A stretch of 5,439 bases of DNA, taken from contig URWK01000101.1 in NCBI GenBank assembly GCA_900551505.1, forward strand, positions 1-5,439, read 5' to 3'. Shown one piece after another: positions 1-5,439 of this stretch; within the stretch, counting starts at the first letter, position 1; the number at the start of each line of letters is the position of its first letter. Origin of the DNA: an uncultured Ruminococcus sp. Lineage in GTDB: Bacteria; Bacillota; Clostridia; Oscillospirales; Ruminococcaceae. A program made the position numbers and the translations under genes. The notes below the pieces were generated by a model. It saw only the letters and a program-made list of their open reading frames with translations. It was not told where the DNA came from and ran no database searches.

Positions 1-163
<163 letters not shown>

Positions 164-201
164 TGATTTACCCCAATAACAGAAAATTAAAAAAATCATA
201 T
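164..201. other. AT-rich tail after the small gene, no supported feature
   Basis: This short stretch lies between the stop codon of the small gene and the artefactual C run. It holds a run of seven A (189-195), read as T on the minus strand, preceded only by a very weak AT-rich inverted repeat (AAATC/GATTT). That is not enough to call a terminator. The true downstream sequence is lost in the bad end. Confidence 0.5.
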
Positions 202-396
202 TCAGATTTCAATTGTCGGCTGTTGACTGTCGCAAGTCGGAACAGTCAGTGCAAGCAATGCAAGTTCATCTCCGAGAACCGCAAAAAGTTCACCGAGTAC
301 ACCCAGTTGGTCAGCGGTCAGTTCCCCGGCAAGCTGAAAAGAAATAGCAGTTGCAACAGTAATCAGACGTTGACCGTAACATTTGTCCTTTTGCAT
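202..396 (-). CDS. Small hypothetical protein, 64 aa, hydrophobic helical
   Basis: This is a complete minus-strand frame from ATG (396-394) to TGA (204-202), with an in-frame TGA at 405-403 just before the start, so the ATG is the first possible start. A strong Shine-Dalgarno sequence, GGGGGAG (413-407), sits 10 nt upstream. The product has a short polar N-terminus with Cys6, a first amphipathic or hydrophobic stretch (about 11-23), a TADQ turn (27-30), and a second helix (about 30-50) rich in Leu, Val and Ala with LGDELALLAL at 41-50. It ends in a polar tail with Cys55. No signal peptide is obvious. The pattern recalls the short uncharacterised proteins common in Clostridia that end in an LGDxLAxLA helix (DUF6774-like); this is memory of a pattern, not a database match, and no function is known. 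The opposite strand is also open here, but lacks such a start signal and such a protein-like composition. Confidence 0.7.
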   Translation of the reverse strand: MQKDKCYGQRLITVATAISFQLAGELTADQLGVLGELFAVLGDELALLALTVPTCDSQQPTIEI

Positions 397-406
397 AAAA
401 AATCAA

Positions 407-413
407 CTCCCCC
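407..413 (-). promoter_or_regulatory. Shine-Dalgarno of the small gene, also an arm of the hairpin
   Basis: Read on the minus strand this is GGGGGAG, 10 nt before the ATG at 396. The same bases pair with GCTCCTCC (437-430) in the terminator-like hairpin. Translation from a read-through operon transcript would therefore start from an occluded site, whereas a transcript starting inside the loop would leave it free. The occlusion is an inference from base pairing. Confidence 0.55.
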
Positions 414-418
414 ATGTT

Positions 419-424
419 ATTATA
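419..424 (-). promoter_or_regulatory. Possible -10 box (TATAAT) for the small gene
   Basis: A perfect TATAAT on the minus strand lies in the loop of the hairpin. Transcription from it would start near base 412, giving a leader of about 16 nt with the Shine-Dalgarno at its very 5' end and no terminator stem. The hexamer 17 nt upstream (TAACCA) matches the -35 consensus at only three of six positions, and the TG of an extended -10 is one base out of place. The call rests on the -10 alone, in an AT-rich spot. Confidence 0.3.
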
Positions 425-444
425 AGCAAGGAGGAGCTTTTTGG

Positions 445-2514
445 TTACTTGGACTGTTTTTTGCGAAGTTCGGTTATTTCGTAGATTTGCTTGTATTCTA
501 TGAAACATTCCGCCAAATCTTCAGCAGTGATATTTTTGTTTCCGTAGCAGACTTTTTCAAACGTCTTCACGAGATGAGTTATTTCAAGTCCCGTTTTTTC
601 AAAGGTAAACGAATTGAACATATCGGGAGTAAAAGCGGAAAGATTTACTTTGTAACGGCGTTCAGAAATCTTTACAAGTCTGCCGTACATTTTTATAACT
701 TTTTCGTTAGCGGAAGTATGTTTTAATCTGTGTCTGAAAATCCGTTCAATGATATATCTCAGGAACAGGATTGCGAGCAGGATTCCGACAAGTGCGATTA
801 CAATCAGGACTTTCAGAAAAGCCTGAATGTACGGCATAAGAGGGTTTGAAGTATCTTCAAATGTTATCATAAATCCGCTTACAGTCGGCTCGAAAGTCGT
901 CCAGCCAGTTCCCGAAATATAGACTTCACAGAATGCGTGTGAATGATATTCTCTTACGTTATAAATAGTCGGATTGTCTTTTGACTGTTCATAAACGATA
1001 AAACCTTCAACATATCTTGCAGGAAGTCCGGCAGAGCGTGCAAGAAGTGTCATGGCAGTTGCGAAATCCGAACAAATTCCCGTCTTGCTGTTAAAAAGAA
1101 AATAATCAACGCTTGTTTCCTGCGGTACAAATTCCAAATCATACTTGAAATTCTGTTCAGTAAAGTATTGTTCAATTGCCTTAGCCTTTTCGTAGTCGGA
1201 AGTCAGACCTTCGGTAATTTCACCTGCAAGTTCTCTGACCTGTTCAGAAATTTCATCATCGACATTCAGAAAATTGTCAACGGCATATGCGTAGTCATAA
1301 GAAACAAAGCTGTTTTTTGAAAGTTCAAGATACTTGTCAAGATTATTTTTTGTCCAGTCACTTTCAAGGCTCTTTTCCTGTATATAGTTTATTGAATAAT
1401 GGTCATTGCTGTTACGGTTTCTGAGCAGAATTTCGGAATGAGATGTTCTGCCTGTGCCTGTATTTTCCGAAACTGCCGAAAGTGTATAAAGCGGAGCGGG
1501 AATATATACAGACGGAAGATTCTGAGGGTTAATTTTGATGTTGTTTTCCGAATATTCCGAAATATTGTTTTCCGCTTCAAAAGGTGTTTCGGAATATATT
1601 TTTGAGATGAAAGAATTCCATATGGTGTTGTAATTGCTGAATGAACCGGATGAGAAATTCCAGTGTCCGCCCGAATAATTGTCGAAGCACTGACGGCGTA
1701 AGTACAAAGGTTTTTCAAGGATTTTTTCGGATTCGACAGTGAAAAGAATACGGTTTGAAGTGTAGTTTGCTCCGGTGTTTGCGGAAGACTGCGTTGAGAA
1801 CATGGAAAAGTTTCCGCCGATACCGATATTCTCGATTAAGACCGTATCAAGAAAATTACTGTTCTTTTCCTGCTGTGAAACAACTTTAGGCTTAGGAATA
1901 ACGGCACATAAAAGAGTGGAGAATACTATAAAGAGAGAAACAGAAAAGATATACGAACGGTTTGCAATGACTTTTGTATACTTTTCATTCTGTGCGGATT
2001 CAGAGATACAGAGTGCAACATATGAAGCCATAATCAGCAGTAGCGAGATTAACGGCATGGTGTCCTCTCTTTTTGAGTAGATGACAATAGGTATTAACAG
2101 AACGAGCAGGTTTCCCATTCTTCTGAAAATGATTTGCGTGAAGTAATAAGTAACCGAGATTACAAAGAATCCGCCTCCGAACATTATCGCAACAGAATAG
2201 GGAAGAAAAAATGTATCAGCACTGTGGACAGTATAAAACCACTGCCGGAAAGAAAGACTGAAATAACGTTCATTGTGGAATACGAGAATGGAGGAAAGAA
2301 CAGTTACCCCGAATATAAGAAGGATATAAATTTCTCCTCCCAGTCTTTTCATCGAGTGGAGCTTGTCAAGCAGAATGAACACGAGTCCGTAAAATGCAAA
2401 CATGAGCAGAGAAAGCGGTAACACATATTCAGAATGATAACAATAGAGAACAGACCCCGAAACTACCGTTGCAAAAATAAGCGGTAACAGAAATTTTTTA
2501 AGTTTTTCGTCCAT
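445..2514 (-). CDS. Membrane protein with extracytoplasmic transglutaminase-like domain (TgpA-like)
   Basis: The protein has 689 residues. Seven hydrophobic segments (about 8-26, 30-49, 62-79, 103-130, 134-147, 153-170, 188-207) are followed by an outside domain (about 208-563), a last membrane helix (about 564-585) and a cytoplasmic tail of about 104 residues (DUF4129-like position). The transglutaminase-like core carries TGICSDFATAM with the nucleophile Cys481, then the LLARSAGLPARYVEGF segment, YHSHAFCEVY with His526, and GWTTFEPT with Glu542 where the classic triad has Asp. This order matches the TgpA/YebA architecture. Members are thought to act as cysteine transglutaminases or proteases on cell-envelope proteins, but the substrate here is unknown. 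The ATG is backed by GGAGG 8 nt upstream and follows the DUF58 stop by 3 nt. It is last in the operon, directly before the hairpin at 397-438. No truncation or frameshift is visible. Confidence 0.92.
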   Translation of the reverse strand: MDEKLKKFLLPLIFATVVSGSVLYCYHSEYVLPLSLLMFAFYGLVFILLDKLHSMKRLGGEIYILLIFGVTVLSSILVFHNERYFSLSFRQWFYTVHSADTFFLPYSVAIMFGGGFFVISVTYYFTQIIFRRMGNLLVLLIPIVIYSKREDTMPLISLLLIMASYVALCISESAQNEKYTKVIANRSYIFSVSLFIVFSTLLCAVIPKPKVVSQQEKNSNFLDTVLIENIGIGGNFSMFSTQSSANTGANYTSNRILFTVESEKILEKPLYLRRQCFDNYSGGHWNFSSGSFSNYNTIWNSFISKIYSETPFEAENNISEYSENNIKINPQNLPSVYIPAPLYTLSAVSENTGTGRTSHSEILLRNRNSNDHYSINYIQEKSLESDWTKNNLDKYLELSKNSFVSYDYAYAVDNFLNVDDEISEQVRELAGEITEGLTSDYEKAKAIEQYFTEQNFKYDLEFVPQETSVDYFLFNSKTGICSDFATAMTLLARSAGLPARYVEGFIVYEQSKDNPTIYNVREYHSHAFCEVYISGTGWTTFEPTVSGFMITFEDTSNPLMPYIQAFLKVLIVIALVGILLAILFLRYIIERIFRHRLKHTSANEKVIKMYGRLVKISERRYKVNLSAFTPDMFNSFTFEKTGLEITHLVKTFEKVCYGNKNITAEDLAECFIEYKQIYEITELRKKQSK

Positions 2515-2517
2515 TTT

Positions 2518-3693
2518 CTATACCTCCGCCGACTTCGAGAAATTAAAGAGATTGTCAATTGTCCAGAGATTATTGTGTTTGAAATTGCTGTTCTTTGTCT
2601 GCACATAGAAAAGTGTTATGTCATGAGTGTTTGTTGCACTGAAACATTGTTTCGGATTATTCCCGAAGACAGTAAGAGTTCTGATACCTTTTTCAGAAAT
2701 CTTTGAGAACGGAATTGTATAAGTCTGCGGAATTGTATATTCTGAAAGCTTTATGCAAAGGTCACTTACGGAAGTTTCATCACTCAGCCTCCGGAAAGAA
2801 CCATCAGGCAAACAGAAAATGCATTCTGCTCCGCTTCTAATCATGAGTTTGGCGAAGCCGCAAGCTGATTGAATGCATAAGTCAATATCCTTTATCAGTT
2901 CGGGAGTTTCTTTTTCCGAAAAGAAGTCAATGCATATTGCTTTTTCGGAAACGGCAATAGCTTCATCGAGCCTTACCATTAAAGAATTTTTCTTTGAAGA
3001 AAGTTTCCAGTTAATTTTTTTTACAGGGTCGCCCGGCTCGTAAGGTCTGTGTTCATAACCTGCCACGGTTGCCGAGCCGAAAGAAACAGTACTTGAAGAA
3101 GTTTCATCATCGGCATTGTCATCGCTCGAAGTAACCGCAAAAACTTCTTTAAGCAGGTTGTTTTGAGGTGAAAGTTCCGCAACTTCGGGGATAATACAGA
3201 CATCAGCGGAACACACTTCATAATTTTTAAGGTTTCTGCTGAAAATTCCGAGGTAATCAACTATTCTGATACTTTTCAAAGTGATTTGAGCTTTCCCAAA
3301 AAATTCAGCCTGATATTTCAGTGAAACGGTTTCACTTTCGGAAGTCCCCATAGCCACCCTGCACTTTTCAATATTATTTGAGGGGTCACGTTTCAGCGTA
3401 AGAGGGGAAAGCCTTGGAGAAACTTCAAATTCAGCTTCGATAAACGGGAAAGGTATTCTGGTAGTTTTCGAGAGGGTAAGTAAAATTTCCTGTTCTGCTC
3501 CTTTTTTGATGTAACGTGAATGACATTCAAGGGAAACGGAAAGACGGCTTGAGGCAAAAACCATATTTATAAATGAAAATACCGCCGAGAATATAAGAAA
3601 AGCGGTGACAAATACACCGCTTGTGCCGTCAATGTAAAAGGCAATGAAAACAGCCGTAAGAATACATAACAGATATGAAATTTTGTTTTTCAT
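2518..3693 (-). CDS. DUF58 domain protein, membrane-anchored
   Basis: This is a 391-residue protein with two N-terminal membrane helices (about 5-21 and 27-47) and a large soluble part. The DUF58 signature lies at 212-241: GYEHRPYEPGDPVKKINWK followed by a basic stretch and LMVRLDE, which fits the family pattern R-x-Y-x-x-G-D-x(4)-I-N-W. A von Willebrand A-like fold is expected after it. The likely metal-site position reads IDFFSE (255-260), not a clean DxSxS, so metal binding is doubtful. Family members are encoded beside MoxR ATPases and are thought to be their partners at the membrane; the exact role is unknown. The ATG overlaps the MoxR stop codon as ATGA (3693-3690) and has GAGGTG 8 nt upstream, which settles the start. 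The TAG stop is 3 nt before the transglutaminase start. The length is normal for the family and the frame is intact. Confidence 0.92.
   Translation of the reverse strand: MKNKISYLLCILTAVFIAFYIDGTSGVFVTAFLIFSAVFSFINMVFASSRLSVSLECHSRYIKKGAEQEILLTLSKTTRIPFPFIEAEFEVSPRLSPLTLKRDPSNNIEKCRVAMGTSESETVSLKYQAEFFGKAQITLKSIRIVDYLGIFSRNLKNYEVCSADVCIIPEVAELSPQNNLLKEVFAVTSSDDNADDETSSSTVSFGSATVAGYEHRPYEPGDPVKKINWKLSSKKNSLMVRLDEAIAVSEKAICIDFFSEKETPELIKDIDLCIQSACGFAKLMIRSGAECIFCLPDGSFRRLSDETSVSDLCIKLSEYTIPQTYTIPFSKISEKGIRTLTVFGNNPKQCFSATNTHDITLFYVQTKNSNFKHNNLWTIDNLFNFSKSAEV
2523..2527 (-). promoter_or_regulatory. Shine-Dalgarno of the transglutaminase gene
   Basis: GGAGG on the minus strand lies 8 nt before the ATG at 2514, inside the last codons of the DUF58 gene. 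It fixes the start and supports coupled translation. Confidence 0.75.
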
Positions 3694-4637
3694 CGTTTAA
3701 GCACCTCTTTGCGTTTTATCGGAACAGGCACTTCATCAATGATTTTCTTAATAGCGGTTTCGGCGTTGCCTTCTGCTCTGCCCTTGCCGGAAAGCATTAT
3801 TCTGTGAGCCAGCACGGAAGCAGAAACCGCAAGTATATCATCGGGAATTACAAAGTCACGTCCTTCAATGAAAGCGTAAGCCTTGGAAGCCTTCAGGAGT
3901 GCAATGCTTCCTCTCGGGCTGATGCCGAGGTCAACCAGAGGACTGTTTCGGGACTTTTCCGCAATGGCTACAATATATTCACGCAAATTACGGGCAACAG
4001 TGACATTTTTAACTTCTTCTTGCAGTCCGGTTATATCGGAAACATTGAGAACAGCAGATATAGACTTTGCAGGAGAGCCGAATTCAGAGCCTTCCATAAT
4101 CCGCAATTCTTCTTCCATGTCGGGATAACCCATTGAAAGTTTCATCAGAAATCTGTCCATCTGTGCTTCCGGTAAATGATAAGTTCCGTAAGTTTCAACG
4201 GGGTTTTGTGTCGCAAGTGTCATGAACGGTTCAGGAAGTTTATGAGTTTTTCCGTCAAGACTTATCTGATGTTCTTCCATGATTTCGAGCAAGCTGGATT
4301 GTGACTTAGGGGAAGCACGGTTAATTTCGTCAGCGAGCAGGAAATTGCACATTGCCACGCCTTCTTTGTATTCGAGTTCATGAGTGTGTGAATTGACCAT
4401 CGAGAAGCCCACAATATCAGACGGCATAATGTCAGGGGTAAGCTGTATTCTGTTGAAGCGACCGTTTACCGATTTCGCAAGTGCAGAAACAAGCTGGGTT
4501 TTTCCGACACCGGGAACGTCTTCAATCAGAACGTGACCGCCACACAGCATACTGCAAATGACTTTTTTAATGACATCGGTTTTTCCGACAATAGCTTTCT
4601 CCATATTGTCAATTAAAAGTGATATTTTATTGTTCAA
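3690..4637 (-). CDS. MoxR-family AAA+ ATPase
   Basis: The product has 315 residues from a TTG start, normal for MoxR proteins. Visible motifs, numbered from the TTG, are IVGK (16-19), Walker A EDVPGVGKT (39-47), Walker B LLADEINRA (100-108), the sensor 1 region TQNPVE (143-148), PEAQMDRF with the likely arginine finger Arg162, and sensor 2 SPRG (240-243). MoxR ATPases are cytoplasmic, ring-forming chaperone-like enzymes that use ATP to remodel or activate partner proteins. The partner here is presumably the DUF58 protein encoded next, whose start overlaps this stop. A longer frame from an ATG at 4703 exists, but it would overlap the hydrolase gene by 62 bases and add 22 residues unlike the family. 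The TTG lies 4 nt after the hydrolase stop and has GGAG 10 nt upstream. An internal ATG at 4604 would begin at MEKAIVGK and has no good ribosome site. The family call is secure; the start is likely. Confidence 0.95.
   Translation of the reverse strand: MNNKISLLIDNMEKAIVGKTDVIKKVICSMLCGGHVLIEDVPGVGKTQLVSALAKSVNGRFNRIQLTPDIMPSDIVGFSMVNSHTHELEYKEGVAMCNFLLADEINRASPKSQSSLLEIMEEHQISLDGKTHKLPEPFMTLATQNPVETYGTYHLPEAQMDRFLMKLSMGYPDMEEELRIMEGSEFGSPAKSISAVLNVSDITGLQEEVKNVTVARNLREYIVAIAEKSRNSPLVDLGISPRGSIALLKASKAYAFIEGRDFVIPDDILAVSASVLAHRIMLSGKGRAEGNAETAIKKIIDEVPVPIKRKEVLKR
3702..3707 (-). promoter_or_regulatory. Shine-Dalgarno of the DUF58 gene
   Basis: GAGGTG on the minus strand ends 8 nt before the ATG at 3693 and lies within the 3' end of the MoxR gene. 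Together with the ATGA overlap it indicates translational coupling of the two genes. Confidence 0.7.
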
Positions 4638-4641
4638 GTTT

Positions 4642-5439
4642 TTATTTCTCCATATTTTTAACAGTTTTATTAAGCCAGGTGAGAATATCTCCGAAAACTT
4701 CATCTTTATTGATTTCGTTCAGGAGTTCGTGACGTGCTTCGGGGTAAAGTTTTATTTCCACATTACAACCATTGTCGACCAGTTTCTTGTAAATGTTCTT
4801 CACGCCAAGTCCGTAAAATCCCACAGGGTCTGCATCGCCTGCAAGCATTATAAGCGGTAAGTCCTTTGGAACATTTTCAGCCCATTCCTTTTTAGAAACT
4901 TCATGGAGCATTGACGCAAGGACTTCATAACCTTCGGCAGTAAATCCGAAATTACATTTTTCATCGTCAAGGGTTTTCTGTATGTGTTCGGTATCTCTTG
5001 AAACCCAGTCGAATTTTGAATTTTTGTCAGTTCGGTGATTGTAGATTTTGAAGCCGAGTGCAAGAAACTTTTCACTGCGGAATTGCTCACCCTTTATTTC
5101 TGAAAGCAGATGCGAAAACCTCTTTCCGAGCATGGAAAGAAATTTCCCGTCACCTGTACTGCAAATCAGACAACCGTCAAGTTCATATGCGTATTGTGTA
5201 AGGTAAAGCCTTGCAATGAAAGAACCCATACTGTGACCGAGCAGAATAAAAGGAATACCGGGATATTCCTTTTTAACTATCTGAGTGAGTATGTGAACGT
5301 CATCGACTAAGTAATGCCAGTCATCGCCTATCGCAAAGTATCCGAGTTCGGAATTGTCTTTAACGCTTTTGCCATGCCCGATATGGTCGTTTCCGCAGAC
5401 GAGAATACCATTATGACAAAGATATTCGGCAAAAGGTTC
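4642..5439 (-). CDS. Alpha/beta hydrolase, monoacylglycerol lipase/lysophospholipase type, 5' partial
   Basis: The frame is open to the window edge, so 265 C-terminal residues are present and roughly 40-55 N-terminal ones are missing, judged from a usual length of about 300-320. Numbered from the first complete codon, NDHIGHGKS (17-25) matches the D-x-R/x-G-H-G-x-S segment of the Hydrolase_4 (serine aminopeptidase S33-like) family. LLGHSMGSF holds the nucleophile Ser70 in a GHSMG elbow, GDADPVG holds the probable acid Asp204, and EARHELL holds the catalytic His237. The triad is complete. Relatives cleave monoacylglycerols, lysophospholipids or other small esters; the substrate cannot be told from sequence. 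An ATG at 5229 lies inside the elbow, directly after the catalytic serine, and cannot be the real start. No signal peptide can be judged. The stop is 4 nt before the MoxR TTG, so the gene is probably cotranscribed with the module downstream, although hydrolases are not a standard member of it. Confidence 0.9.
   Translation of the reverse strand, partial: EPFAEYLCHNGILVCGNDHIGHGKSVKDNSELGYFAIGDDWHYLVDDVHILTQIVKKEYPGIPFILLGHSMGSFIARLYLTQYAYELDGCLICSTGDGKFLSMLGKRFSHLLSEIKGEQFRSEKFLALGFKIYNHRTDKNSKFDWVSRDTEHIQKTLDDEKCNFGFTAEGYEVLASMLHEVSKKEWAENVPKDLPLIMLAGDADPVGFYGLGVKNIYKKLVDNGCNVEIKLYPEARHELLNEINKDEVFGDILTWLNKTVKNMEK
4648..4651 (-). promoter_or_regulatory. Shine-Dalgarno favouring the TTG start of the MoxR gene
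   Basis: GGAG on the minus strand, within the last codons of the hydrolase, is 10 nt before the TTG at 4637. The spacing is a little long, but no other in-frame start nearby has a comparable site. Confidence 0.5.

Larger units (their letters stand above)
397..438 (-). terminator. Probable bidirectional intrinsic terminator after the operon
   Basis: On the minus strand the arms AGCTCCTCC (438-430) and GGGGGAGTT (413-405) form a 9-bp stem with two G-U pairs around a 16-nt loop. Two bases later comes a run of six T (402-397). On the plus strand the stem is followed by five T (438-442), so it could work in both directions. It starts 6 nt after the stop codon of the transglutaminase gene, where an operon terminator is expected. 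The loop is longer than usual and the stem is not perfect, so termination is probably partial. The 3' arm doubles as the ribosome binding site of the small gene, so an alternative reading is an RNA switch or an RBS-sequestering hairpin. Confidence 0.6.

Noticed and set aside
189..210. Possible terminator for the small gene: T-run at 195-189 on the minus strand
   Set aside because: The only hairpin before it is a 5-bp AT-rich stem (AAATC/GATTT), too weak for a call.
224..248. Seven-base inverted repeat TGACTGT/ACAGTCA with an 11-nt loop
   Set aside because: It lies inside the small gene, is not followed by a T-run, and such a short repeat is easily explained by chance.
223..726. Long open plus-strand frame opposite the small gene and the end of the transglutaminase gene
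   Set aside because: It runs antisense across two better-supported genes and the terminator hairpin, has no convincing ribosome site, and its product is basic and aromatic-rich like a shadow translation.
3675..4136. Open plus-strand frame of 153 codons opposite the MoxR gene
   Set aside because: It lies wholly within the antisense of a well-recognised ATPase, with no domain or start signal of its own.

Overview
The window is a piece of a bacterial genome, most likely from a low-to-mid GC Gram-positive (Clostridia, possibly Ruminococcus-like). That guess rests on purine-rich Shine-Dalgarno sequences of the GGAGG type, the codon choice, and the Firmicutes style of the MoxR/DUF58/transglutaminase cluster. 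It is inference, not a sequence match. All recognisable genes are on the minus strand, so the biological reading order runs from base 5439 down to about 202.

Layout in the direction of transcription: (1) an alpha/beta hydrolase of the monoacylglycerol lipase/lysophospholipase type, cut off at its N-terminus by the window edge (5439-4642); (2) a MoxR-type AAA+ ATPase, probably starting at a TTG (4637-3690); (3) a membrane-anchored DUF58 protein (3693-2518); (4) a polytopic membrane protein with an extracytoplasmic transglutaminase-like domain (2514-445). Junctions are tight: a 4-nt gap, a 4-nt ATGA overlap and a 3-nt gap. The four genes therefore look like one translationally coupled operon. 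Genes 2-4 form the widespread MoxR-DUF58-transglutaminase module. In it a cytoplasmic ATPase probably remodels or activates a membrane partner, and the TgpA-like protein carries the Cys-His active site on the outside. The natural substrate of this module in Firmicutes is not established.

After the operon comes a hairpin with a T-run on both sides (397-438), followed at once by a probable small gene for a 64-residue protein (396-202). The distal arm of the hairpin is also the Shine-Dalgarno sequence of the small gene, and its loop contains a perfect TATAAT. This compact arrangement is the most interesting regulatory spot in the window.

Bases 1-163 do not look like genomic sequence. They are a pyrimidine-rich stretch, then G runs and a 39-base C run, typical of a failed read end or a bad contig terminus. 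Bases 164-201 are a short AT-rich tail behind the small gene with no supported feature. I see no RNA genes, mobile elements, CRISPR arrays or defence genes, and no clearly new multi-gene system.
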